A DNA stretch of 64,000 bases from Anastatus disparis (taxonomy: Eukaryota; Arthropoda; Insecta; Hymenoptera; Eupelmidae): positions 2,236,501-2,300,500 of the forward strand of contig JAFFSR010000353.1 of assembly GCA_017163975.1 (NCBI GenBank), given 5' to 3'. The notes beneath the pieces were generated by a model, which ran no database searches, was not told the origin of the DNA, and saw nothing but the letters and a program-made list of their open reading frames with translations. Shown here one piece after another: positions 34,491-44,581 of this stretch. Within the stretch, counting starts at the first letter, position 1; each line of letters begins with the position of its first letter. A program made the position numbers and the translations under genes.

Positions 34491-34930
34491 ATATAAAAAT
34501 GGCATCTTTTCCACAAGTGTGAGTAAGATGCCACCTGCATGGGGATAAGATGCCACTAATCTGAAAATAGCGAAAAAGGATTTTTGTGCACATTGATAAA
34601 TGAAAAATGAATATTTAGCACTTCTGAAAAAATACATAACGAAATCACATTGTTTTAGCAAAATACAGTACATTTCGAGCACCAAATAAAAAATAATATT
34701 TATTCCCACCTCAACTGAAATGGCCACTTTGTTAACTCGAAAGAAAGCTATATCTTACGTCTAAAATTTTTCGGGAGATAAGAACTTTCCTCCCGCTAAT
34801 TTGCGGGGAAAAAGTACTTATCTTCTTCGAAATGCATCTCTCCAGCTAAATTAAATTTCTTCCGCAAAATAAAGAATTTATAAAATTTAATATATTATTG
34901 AAAATTTGTAAAAAAAATTTTATTTCAATT
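34491..34930. other. Spacer with a strong 48-base hairpin
   Basis: No gene here. AGATAAGAACTTTCCTCCCG (34776 on) pairs with CGGGGAAAAAGTACTTATCT (ending 34823) around TAATTT, giving about 20 pairs with few mismatches. It may be a tiny hairpin transposon or a regulatory fold, and its function is unknown. Confidence 0.5.
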
Positions 34931-35330
34931 TTCTCCAATTGAGCCCCTTTTTAGGCACGATCGCTTCACGGAGTGCCTTATAATTTAACCATCGCCAAAA
35001 GGGCCTACCGCCTTCTTCTCCGGAAGTTTTAGTTGTATCGATATGAAATAAAATAGGTTATATTTGTTACATCAAAAACTGAAGTAGGTATTTTTTAAAT
35101 AAAAATCGCAATAACATAAATACAAACAATTTAAAAAAAAACTTTTTCTTATAAAACTTGTAGACTTTTTTAGAATACAACTTTCTTATATTCAAAAATA
35201 TTTGCATTTAATGAATACTAGCAAAAAATACCTCGCTCCTGACGTTGCTTGGTTGAATTTTTATATATGATATTATTATGTATAAATTAGCCAATTTTAA
35301 AATAAAAAAGAATTGCCGCAACTTATGAAT
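34931..35330. repeat. Dispersed repeat, copy 1 (TTTTTAGGCACGATCGCTTC family)
   Basis: The block TTTTTAGGCACGATCGCTTC, CGGAGTGCCTTATAATTT, AAGTTTTAGTTGTATCGATAT and TTTTAGAATACAACTTTCTTA is matched in the same order at 63345-63690. A related segment (GCTCCTGACGTTGCTTGGTT then TATTATGTATAAAT) recurs near 36247-36310. Identity unknown. Confidence 0.7.
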
Positions 35331-35779
35331 TTTAATATTGTAATTTTGTACTAAATTAAATTTTTATATTTTTATAAAAAACAATAATTAAAGTTACAAT
35401 ACGCATAAAAATTGTTTAAATACAAATTATATCATGATGAATTAAGAATTTATTCTACTAAATTGCATTAGAATCAATAAAAAAATATAATAGGAATTCA
35501 TTCTTTTTAATCACGTATTTCAATAACGAACCATGAAATAATCGAAAATAGTATTTGACGTTTACTAGGACTAACAACTACACGGAGAAAGGAAAGTATT
35601 GTGAAAATAGGTTCTAAATCAAGTATATCTAATTTATGTACTAAGGTTCTTGAAAAAAGAGTGGCGATATAATTTCAATTAGTACTATAGCTTGAATTTT
35701 AGGAACCAATGTTGGTACTATTATATTATGAAGTAAGAGCATAAATTTGCGATGCTTACTGTCTTTTTTTTGGTACTAA

Positions 35780-35960
35780 CCAGGAGAGGCTATGAGCGGG
35801 TCACAGATCTTGACGAAACTTTAGAATATATTTTTAGGTACCAAAATATGAGTAAAGCCAGAGCGGTACGGTCTAACGCTTCGAAAAACAAAAATTATAG
35901 ACGTTTCCAGTCTTATTTTAAGAAGAATGTAAAAAATAGCTCTTTTCGGGCGGCTTTTAC
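35780..35960. mobile_element. Foldback MITE family 1, copy D (left half, B-type)
   Basis: ACTAA precedes CCAGGAGAGGCTATGAGCGG. The next 150 bp (AGGTACCAAAATATGAGTAA, GTCTAACGCTTCGAAAAA) match copy B. The matching right arm is not recognisable beyond about 35960, so this is a truncated copy. The 77-codon ORF over it is the MITE, not a gene. Confidence 0.7.
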
Positions 35961-36531
35961 TGTTATTAGAATTAAAAATTATTAAATATAGAATTATTTA
36001 CATAATATATAACACTTCAAAATTACTAATAATTAATATTTTGATTCAAGATATTTAAGGAATAAAACGATACATGTTTATCTTCCATATTCCGCTTTGA
36101 AATAGTTACTTTTGAGTTTTAAATTAATTATTAGTAATTTAAAATTGATATATATATTATGTGATTTACATTATATTTATCAACTGTTGAAAATTGTTAC
36201 ACAATTTAATGAGTTTTACGTTAATAGGAATTAATTATATTGAAGTTATTCGCTCCTAACGTCGCTCGGTTGAATTTTGTTTTATTAAATTATTATGTAT
36301 AAATGACTAATTTTAAGTAAATAAGACTTAATTAATTTAGGTTAATTTTAAATACTAAATAAAATTGAAAATAATTTGATGAAACATAATATAAAAATAT
36401 ATGTACACATGTGCTTAAAGTAAAAAAGCGTATAATTTATTCCATCAAGTGACTATTTCTCACTCTACTGACATAAGAAAAACAAAGATAGTACGATATT
36501 TGATATAAATAAACTGAGAACTGGGAACTGA
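35961..36531. other. AT-rich spacer
   Basis: I see only a weak inverted pair (AATTACTAATAATTAATATT against TTAATTATTAGTAATTTAAA, about 36023-36142) and a short segment similar to 35235-35300. No gene is supported. Confidence 0.4.
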
Positions 36532-37319
36532 CTGGGAGAGTGTCACACCTCCGGATCACGGATTTTGCTCAAACTTTGGGATAAGTTTTTAAATGATAAA
36601 ATATGGAAGAAGCTAAAGTTATAGTCACAAACACTCAATATTTCCCTAGTTACAGGGAATTAAAGAAAATCACTAAAAAAGTTACTAGATTTTTAAACGC
36701 ATATAGTTCTTTTTTAAAATTAAAGCTGAGCTCAAATCCTTTCGAAACAGTAGTTACAGCATATCAAAATATTATTTTTTCCCAAAGTTAAAGCGTAATA
36801 AGGATTGGACCTGAATTTTCTTTTTAACCTTTAGAAGGCCGGAATACGCCTCTAGGCGTAAGGGGTCTGACTCATCAACATCGCAACTTAGTTTGGCTCT
36901 AACTTAGGGACCTTAGACCACATTCCTATAAAAAAATTCGATTTTCAAATTTTTCAAAACTCCGGCCCTCTAAAGGTTAAAACATTAATTAATAATATAA
37001 TCTGAAATTAGGTCCAATCTTTATTACGCTTTCACTTTGGGAAAAAATAATATTTTAATATGCTGTAGCTACTGTTTCGAAAGGATTTGAGCTCAGCTTT
37101 AATTTAAAAAGAGTTTTAAGCTTCTAGCTATCAATGCTTAAGAATTATATGCGTTTAAAAATCTAGTAACTTTTTCAGTGTTTTTCTTTAATTGCCTGTA
37201 ACGAGGAAAATATTGAGTGTTTGTGACTATAACTTTAGCTTCTTCCATATTTTATCATCTGAAAACTTATCCCGAAGTTTGAGCAAAATCCGTGATCCGG
37301 AGGTGTGACACTCTCCTAG
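36532..37319. mobile_element. Foldback MITE family 1, copy E, interrupted by a nested MITE
   Basis: CTGGGAGAGTGTCACACCTC at the left and GAGGTGTGACACTCTCCTAG at the right are the ends. Flanks are ACTGA and TGAGT, so the 3-bp duplication TGA fits. Without the nested element (36828-36976 plus TTAA) it is about 635 bp, close to the 664 bp of copy F. The 62-codon ORF at 36603-36791 lies in the arm and is not a gene. Confidence 0.85.
36828..36976. mobile_element. 149-bp TTAA-flanked MITE (CCTTTAGA ends), nested in copy E
   Basis: The left end CCTTTAGAAGGCCGGA and right end (reverse complement CCTTTAGAGGGCCGGA) match at 15 of 16 bases. TTAA stands on both sides (36824-36827, 36977-36980). Copy F of the host MITE has a single TTTAA at the corresponding place (about 62282-62290), the empty site. 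A small palindrome TACGCCTCTAGGCGTA lies inside. CCY ends and TTAA duplication are typical of piggyBac. Confidence 0.9.
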
Positions 37320-37985
37320 TGAGTAACAACTATAATTTTCAGACCTTAATATATGACCATGAATTTGATTTATGAAATTAATTTTTACGTGAAACATGCT
37401 TTAAAAAATGTTGTGTTCATTTCTAATAAAAATATTATTTTATTAAATACATTTTCAACTTGAATAATTATCTTCATGTTAAAACTAAATTTAATTAGCA
37501 TTCACTTCCACAAGTTATTTAAAAAATTTACCAATATTCAAAGTTATTAAAAAGTTAATTATTAAAAGTATTCCCATATCAAAATTTCAAAATTCTATTA
37601 ATTTAATTTTTTATTCCTTACATTAGAAAATTAGTTTTGATGTTGAAATTTTTTTGTGATATGCAATATGTATATATATTATCTTATAGTAAAATATTTC
37701 ATCACCTTGTATGAAAATTATTTTTTTAAAGTAGAATAATACTGTGAATAAACAAATGATTATAACAAAATATTGAAAACTATAAATAACAATAAAAAAG
37801 CGTTAGGCTGGAGATAAATAATGATTGTTTATCATCATTTATACATTTTTTGAATGTAGATACTGCAAATATCCGTAAATAACTGTAAATAAATTATAGA
37901 ATACAATTATTAGAAATAACTCTAAATAATTTTCATTTTAGTTCTTTTTACAACAAACTTTTTTTAATGATTTATTATATATATA
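37320..37985. other. AT-rich spacer
   Basis: I see no supported gene, array or inverted repeat in this stretch. Confidence 0.4.
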
Positions 37986-39020
37986 TGCGACATTTCACAC
38001 CAACTGAAAGAGAAGAAAAATAAAAATCCCTGAGACTCTAAAAATATATTCTTTTTGTTACCCAAAATATGTTAAAAAAATTTCAGGGGTTTAGATTTGA
38101 AGGATCAAAAGCTATCGTTCCTTGAAATTTGGAAAATTATCAAAATTTTTGGAAAAGTCCCAACTTAATCATTTTTTTCCTGAAAATCCTGATGTTTTAG
38201 AGAGAAATTTATGAGAATACTTCATGTTGTAAAGAAGAGCAGAGTTTGCATGATTCTCTACAGACCTGAATTTTGAAGTTTTCTATTGGTTCTTATATGT
38301 ATTACATGGTAATTGAAATTACTCATTGTTTGCCACTTCAGAAATTTCTTTTCGCGGGCTTATTTTTTTCTATTTTACATGAACTTTAAAATGAATTTTT
38401 GATCATGTAAGTCAGAGCCATCAATAAGAAGTTAAGACAGTTTAAAATATATATTATCATGTATCATTTATTTTCAATATAAAAATTAATCATACATTAA
38501 AATATACATTTATATTCAATATGAAAAATAAATATACATGAATATATATATATATATATCTCAAACTTTCATAACTCCTTATTAGTGGCTCTTTCTTAAG
38601 CAATCAAAAATTTATTTTGAAGTTAATAAAAAATAAAAGAAAATAAGCCCTTAAAAAGCAATTTCTGAAGTGGCAAAGAATGAGTAATTTTAATTACCAT
38701 GTAATACATGTAAGAACCAATGGAAAACTTCAAAATTTAGGTCTGTAAAATTTTATGCTAACTTTCCTTTTCATTTGCAACAAGATGCATTCTTATGAAT
38801 TTCTCTTTAAAACATCAGGATTTTCAGAAAAAAACCATAAAGTTGGTACTTTTCCAAAAATTTTAAAAAATTTCCAAATTTCAAGGATTTATGGCTCTTG
38901 ATCCTTCCAATCTAAATTCTTGAAAATTTTTTTACACATTTTGGGCAACCAACAGAATATGTTCTCAGAATTTCAGCGATTTTTATTTTTTTGCTCCTCC
39001 AGTTGGTGTAAAATGTCCCA
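37986..39020. mobile_element. 1.03-kb palindromic element, TA-flanked
   Basis: The left end TGCGACATTTCACACCAACT is matched at the right end by AGTTGGTGTAAAATGTCCCA, and the arms remain alignable for about 430 bp (for example GGATCAAAAGCTATCGTTCC against GGATTTATGGCTCTTGATCC). The centre (about 38420-38560) is AT-rich with a TA run. TATA on both sides suggests TA duplication. No coding capacity. Confidence 0.8.
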
Positions 39021-39455
39021 TATATACATAAATGTATAAGTGCCGAAAATAACTATTTTTATTGTTATATCATTTTTACAAATTTTATTATTATTTATTT
39101 ATCATATAACAATTAATTCATGGCATTTTTCATAATTTCTTTTATTTTTTAGCTTTTAAAGTAAAAAGGTAGTAAATTAAATTAGTTAATATAAAAGCAA
39201 TTCTTTTGTGAATATCTTTGAAAAGAGTTCATTAAGAATGAATTAATATTCTGAAAATAATTTAAATTTTCAATAATGGTTTTGACTGAGAAAGATAAAT
39301 TGATTGTTAAGAGACAGGGATTGTACAGTTGAATTGCTTTCATGTTAACTGATATTCATGTATTAGAATTTAATAATATTTCAAAACGGCGCACCTCATT
39401 CAACATGCAATTAACTTCACTAATTCAAAGACCATAATATATTAATTCAGTACCG
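39021..39455. other. AT-rich spacer, possibly the decayed 5' part of the Helitron
   Basis: No gene is recognised. A protein-like reading may begin upstream of the protease remnant, but I cannot support it. No TC-start Helitron terminus was identified. Confidence 0.35.
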
Positions 39456-39797
39456 ATTGATGAAGAATTAATACAGTTATTATTTTCCGGAAAATTAGAA
39501 AAGGATCACCGGATTTGTGTGTATCATAATCATAAGGTGATTCATATATATGACAGTTTAAATCTTAAATATCTATAAGATGAGCATAAGATTTATATAA
39601 ACAGATTATTTCCAAGCAAATCAGAATTGGGCATAGTATTCGAAACAGTACAATCACAAACAAATAATTATAATTGTGGCGTTTTTGCAATTGTTTTTGC
39701 TGTTGCAATACTTTATAATTTAGGTCCATGTTGTTTAAGATATGATTTTTCTCAAATGCGATCACTTTATCAAGAATTTTTAAAATGCAACAAATAA
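39456..39797 (+). pseudogene. C48 (ULP1/SENP-like) cysteine protease fragment
   Basis: A 113-codon reading with one internal TAA (codon 41). It contains RICVYHNHKVIHIYDSL (candidate catalytic His and Asp), then VQSQTNNYNCGVFAIVFAVA, the Gln-x5-Cys segment typical of C48 peptidases, and a tail YDFSQMRSLYQEFLK that often follows in transposon-encoded copies. In Helitrons, such domains are thought to act on ubiquitin-like modifiers. It overlaps the next ORF (39785) by 13 nt in another frame. Confidence 0.7.
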
Positions 39798-40249
39798 GAA
39801 TGTTTCCAGTTTTACAAAATTATAATAATGCAAATAATAATTACGATCATCCAACGGACATGATAAGGAGAAGTTTTTGTCATGAGCAACGTCTAAATCA
39901 AATACCATTGAATTTAGATTTCGCCGAGCTTGAACTATTAGAAAAAAACTTACAAACGCATTTATTGGCAGAACAAAAAAAGATCATGGAAATGTATCGT
40001 AAACAAAAGAATTCGAATCATGAAACAATTTTGATGGAAATCGACAATGACATTTCAGATACAATTTTTTTAAAATCAGATAATGATATAATGGGGATCG
40101 ATGATATCCACTTAAATTATAACGATGGTAAAATTAGGACAGTTAAAATTAAATTGAATGAAGGAAAAAAAGAATCAAAAGAAATAGATGAAAAAGAAGC
40201 TTTATTTGTAATAGGACTTAAGAGCATGACAAAGCTGCCCGCCTTCTAA
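39785..40249 (+). CDS. Acidic ORF of unknown function in the Helitron (154 aa)
   Basis: The ORF starts IRMFPVLQNYNN, and the first part may simply be the frame-shifted continuation of the protease C-terminus. It has a predicted helical stretch (LELLEKNLQTHLLAEQKKIM), an acidic Asp/Glu/Ile segment and a lysine-rich end. I do not recognise a family. Its similarity to accessory ORFs upstream of Rep in other Helitrons is by position only. Confidence 0.4.
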   Translation: MQQIRMFPVLQNYNNANNNYDHPTDMIRRSFCHEQRLNQIPLNLDFAELELLEKNLQTHLLAEQKKIMEMYRKQKNSNHETILMEIDNDISDTIFLKSDNDIMGIDDIHLNYNDGKIRTVKIKLNEGKKESKEIDEKEALFVIGLKSMTKLPAF

Positions 40250-40600
40250 TAATATTTCCAATCCTATCTCATAAATAAACGATGCGTTTAATCGAGTTTT
40301 TTTGCTACAAAGTAAAAATTTGTAAGATTAAACTCTAGTGAAGACAACTCAAGAAATCCACAAAAATATTATACATATAAAGTTATAATAAAAACTTTCA
40401 ATGCATCGTATTTTATGGTTAGGTTTATCGAGTTTGCTATCTAATTTCCAATCCAAGCTCATAATAAAATAACAAGTCCGAATGATTTTTTATTTTAGCA
40501 AAAATTATTTTATTAATATAGCTTTAGTGCGGACAAGTCATTACATTTGTTTAATTTATAAATTTAAAAAAATATTGATGAAATAGAAAAAGCAAAACTC
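40250..40600. repeat. Dispersed AT-rich repeat, related in inverse orientation to 50585-50880
   Basis: Segments such as AAACTCTAGTGAAGACAACT, CAAGAAATCCACAAAAATAT and GGTTAGGTTTATCGAGTTTG have reverse-complement counterparts near 50660-50800 (AACTCGATAAACCTAACC, TTTCTTGAGTTGTCCACACT). It appears inserted in the Helitron between two ORFs. Class unknown, possibly a MITE. Confidence 0.5.
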
Positions 40601-40602
40601 AA

Positions 40603-41470
40603 TTGCTGCAGCTCCGACATCCCGTTGATAGGAAAATGGTAACAGAACAATCACATAAATATAAAAAAATTTCAGAAAAAGACATTATTATGGAAATGCA
40701 AAAAAAAAATATTAATGACAAATTAGAACTAAGACGAGTTCAAGAAACTTTACGTAAGAAAAAAGCTTATATGAAAATGAAAAAAGGACAGCCAAATAAA
40801 TATAAACAAAAATTTGAAAATACTAAGATAACAAAATGGCAATTCAAGGAAACAATGAGTACTGATAAATTTGAACAAATACGTGCGAATAAGACTTTAC
40901 GCAAGAAAGAAGCTTATATAAAAATTAAAAAAAAAAACAACCAAAAAAATATGAAGAAAAATAAGAAGATACTAAGATAACAAAATTGACATTCAAGGAA
41001 ACAATGAGTACTGATAAATTGGAACAAATACGTGCGAATAAGGCTTTACGTAGAAAAGAAGCTCATATGAAAATCAAAGAAAAAATTCTAAATAAATATG
41101 AAGTGAAATTAGAAAATACGAAGATAACAAAATTGATATTCAAAGAAAAATTGAGAATTGATTAATTGGTACAAATACGTGTGAATGAAGCTCCACGTAA
41201 AAAAGAAGATTATATAAAAATTAAAAAAAACAACCCAATAAATATAAAGAAAAATTAAAAATACTAAAATAACAAAAATGAAATCAAAGATAAAAAAAGG
41301 TACTGATAAAATGAAACAAATACGTACAAATGAAGCTACACGTAAGAAAAAAGCTTACATGAAAATGAGAGAAAAGCAACCAAATAAATATAAAAAAAAT
41401 TGAAAATATTAAGATATAAAAAATAACATCATTTGATAATAGAGATACTAATAAATTAAGAAATTGCATG
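40603..41470 (+). pseudogene. Lys-rich 49-residue tandem repeat protein region of the Helitron
   Basis: The block TLRKKKAYMKMKK (nucleotide core ACGTAAGAAAAAAGCTTATA) recurs at about 40751, 40898, 41047, 41194 and 41339, steps of 145-149 bp, i.e. 49 codons. Each unit also has an NKYK..K.ENTKITK..FKE part. Only the first two to three units stay open (40603-40980), and stops break the rest. It is basic and helical, like the repeat arrays in N-terminal Helitron proteins. Confidence 0.65.
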
Positions 41471-41497
41471 AAAAAGAAAAATTACGCAAGAAAGAGA

Positions 41498-41770
41498 CTT
41501 ATAGATAGATAGATAGATAGGTGTTTATTTTATGTACAATATGTTGTACAAATTTACAATATAGTAAATAAATATAAGGTTTCAATATAAACAGAAAAAA
41601 AGTAAAAATTTTAACAATATAGTAAAATAAAAATAGAATATGTTTAAAAATAGATCATATAAGAAATCACAATAATTACAATTACAGTTAACAATATTAA
41701 TATTAATAGTTATCGAAGTGACAGCGGTCCATTCTCCAAGGAAAGGTAGTGTGAAAATGCTAATGATTTA
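41498..41770. repeat. TAGA microsatellite and attached AT-rich fragment
   Basis: Five TAGA units (about 41501-41521) are followed by GGTGTTTATTTTATGTACAA and about 230 bp of AT-rich sequence interrupting the Helitron repeat region. It may be the oligo-tail of an inserted retroelement on the minus strand, but this is not certain. Confidence 0.35.
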
Positions 41771-42073
41771 AATGAGTAAAGCGATTGAGAGTTACGCTTA
41801 TAGAAGAGTGATTAGTGAACAATATAATAAATATGAGAGAATGGTACAAATTAAAAATAAAAAATTGGAAAATTCCGATATTATTAAGAAAACACAAGTA
41901 AAAAATGATTGCTACCTATTGAAAGAATCACGCACAAGGTGTTAACAAATAGAAATTGATGACAATAAACATGTTAATAATGATACCACAATAAATAAAC
42001 CAATAGATGAAAAAAGCGAAAACATAAATATGATTCTTATCAATTAAAGACATTATTTATTAAGTGTAAACAA

Positions 42074-43144
42074 TTGAAAATTAAAGACAACAATTATAAT
42101 GAAAATCACAATAATAATAATTATAATAACAATCATAATATTGTATTGAACAAAGTTACTGATAAAACAATAAAGGGCAAAGTAGAAAAAAAATTAAAGA
42201 AATCAAATAAAAAAATATTAACTGAAAAAATTAATTCGAAACTGATTGGTTGCACAGCAAATATATATTTCGATGAAAATCTCATATCTGAAAATTACAT
42301 TAGTTTCATGATGAATACATGTGTTTATCGTGATGCGGAAGATTTTGCTTTCGAATATACTAAAAGTAACGATTTCTCCAATTGTTGTCATAAAGGTCGT
42401 GTAGAATTGTTAGAAAATCCTCCTTACTCAGAACAATTAAAGTGTTTAGCAACTGAATTAACGGAAGAAATTATTAATTTTCGACGAAATGTCAGGTTGT
42501 ACAATGATGCTTTAGCATTCGCAAATTTTAGTGTTAATTTTGATACGTTGCCGGGTAAAGGACCACAAGTTATTAGAATATTTGTAAAAATTTACCATAA
42601 TGTATATACGTTACATTCTTATAAAGATGAAGCACGTAAATATGGACAATTATATATTTTAGATAATGAAATGGCAGCGATTAAACGGAATAAGTTTAAT
42701 ATAAATTTAACATTATTAAAACATTTAGATATCTTGATAAGAGACATTAAACCTTATGCTAAAGCCTATTAAATGATGCATAAAGTAGAAGAAGAAGAAC
42801 TACAATGACGTGCAAAAATCTATTGTTCTTCAAGAACTGTTACTATGTCTATTGTCCGCAATAATATTTTGGATAAAAATAGATATAATCTATCTATCTG
42901 TAATGAAGTTGCAATGGTATATGTTGGAGAAGACGATCAGCCTTCTATTGAACGTGATATTATCATTTACTCTACTTATGATAAACCAATTAGTATACTG
43001 ACAGTTAGCAAACATACAGATCCTATGACATATCCGCTTATTCATCCGAATGGTGGTTTTGGATGGATGCCAAATATGAAAAGTAAATTTGGAAAATTTA
43101 ATATTTCAAATTTTAAATTTTATAATTATAGACTTAGTGCTTGA
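42074..43144 (+). pseudogene. Helitron-like N-terminal domain
   Basis: The first open part (42074-42772) has CCHKGRVELLENPPYSEQLK, then RNVRLYNDALAFANFSVNF, then GPQVIRIFVKIYHNVYTL and GQLYILDNEMA. These are the conserved blocks of the Helitron_like_N region upstream of Rep. After a stop at 42770, the reading continues near 42845-43144 with IVRNNILDKNRYN, VAMVYVGEDD, PISILTVSKHTDPMTYPLIHPNGGFGWMP-like text (TYPL-F-P-G-GW pattern). An Asn/His-rich run (42100-42140) precedes the domain. Non-functional as it stands. Confidence 0.8.
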
Positions 43145-44514
43145 AATGAATTTAATCCATTCCTTAATTTGGGAAAATTATCTCGACAGCTCATTGTTAA
43201 TGCGTTTGAAAAAGTTAGAACCTCCAGATTATATTTCATACGAAAAAACCAAAACTTATTAAGAAGTGATTGTTATAAAGGTGTTATGGACAATTTACAT
43301 AACAAAAAAATTAGATTCTTCAAAAATTGGAAAAATGGTAGTATTACCGTCAAACTTTACAGGAAGTCCACGATTTTCAAACCGAAATTACATTGACTCA
43401 ATGACACTTGTAAATTAACATGGTAAACCTGACCTTTTTGTAACTATGACCTGTAACCCACATTGTAAAGAAATAACTGAAAACTTGGAAATTTATGAAA
43501 ATGCAATAGATAGGCCAGATATTATAACAAAAGTATTTTATTAAAAAGTAGAAGAATTAAAAAATGTAGTAATAAAAAAGGGAATATTAGGAAAATGAAT
43601 TGCATATAGCTATGTAATTGAATTTAAAAACGAGGATTACCGCATATGCGTATGTTGTTACTCTTAAATAAAAATGATAAATTAGATATTCCTGAAAAAG
43701 TTGATAAAATAATAAGTGCAGAAATTTCAAATAGAGATATTTATCTAAACTTATAAAGTATTGTTAAACAATTTATGATACGCGGTCCCTGTCGTATGCA
43801 AAATATAAATTGTCCATGTATGGATAAAAATACGAAACAATGTACGAAAAATTTTCCAAAAAAATTCAATAATACAACAACTTTTAAATCAAATGGATAT
43901 CCACTATACAAACTCAAAAATGACGGCGTCAAAATTATTTTCAAAAATAAATTTACAGAAAGAATTCCAGATAGTGGATTTGTTGTTTCTTACAATCCTT
44001 ACTTATAATTGAAATTTAATGCACACATAAACGTAGAAGTTTGTTGCACATTTCAATGCATCAAATATTTATTTAAATTCTGTTATAAAGGTCATGATTG
44101 TTCATACATTAAAATACATCAAGTAAATGTAGATTTTCAATTAAAAAATAAAGACACTTTTCAAAATGACAATAGTGAAAATGTTGAATATGAATAATCC
44201 AACAATACATTAATACACGATATTTATGTCCACCTGAAGCAATGCACAGATTATTAGAATATCCTTTACATGTCATTTCACATACTATAAAACGTCTAAG
44301 CTTTCATGAAGAAAATCAACAAAACGTATTTTTTAAAAAAGGAAGAGAAGAAACGATCATGCAAAAAAATGTGGGAACAACATTAATAGCATATTTTGAA
44401 TTGAATAGAGAAGATTTTGAAGCACGAAATAACTTGTATTCAGAAATACCAAATTTTTATACATTTGATGAAAAACTGAAAAAGTGGAATAAAAGAAAAA
44501 AAAAAGAAAACTAA
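43145..44514 (+). pseudogene. Helitron Rep nuclease domain with damaged HUH and Tyr motifs
   Basis: Blocks in order: RQLIVNAFEKVRTSRLYFIRKNQ (43182), then KPDLFVTMTCNPHCKEI (43425), RPDIITKVFY (43513), GLPHMRMLLLL (43633; family HUH is His-x-His, here His-Met-Arg), MIRGPCRMQN and CTKNFPKKFNNTT (43775-43880). SYNPYL and AHINVEVC follow, then KYLFKFCYKGHD (about 44060-44105), where the second tyrosine of the usual KYxxKY pair is Phe. The domain spans several frames. Rep nicks and transfers single strands during rolling-circle transposition; this copy should be inactive. Confidence 0.85.
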
Positions 44515-44581
44515 TACTTAGTAGAATGTACTTAGTCCGAAAGATAGAGAACGTTATTTTATTAGGTTATTACTATTACAT

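Noticed and set aside
34378..34727. Minus-strand ORFs of 71 and 82 codons
   Set aside because: Low complexity, hydrophobic AT-rich readings with no partner exon or family signature.
36603..36791. 62-codon ORF
   Set aside because: It lies within the arm of foldback MITE copy E.
42810..43001. 63-codon ORF overlapping the Helitron N domain
   Set aside because: Out-of-frame reading of the same domain. The frame at 42845-43144 carries the recognisable blocks.
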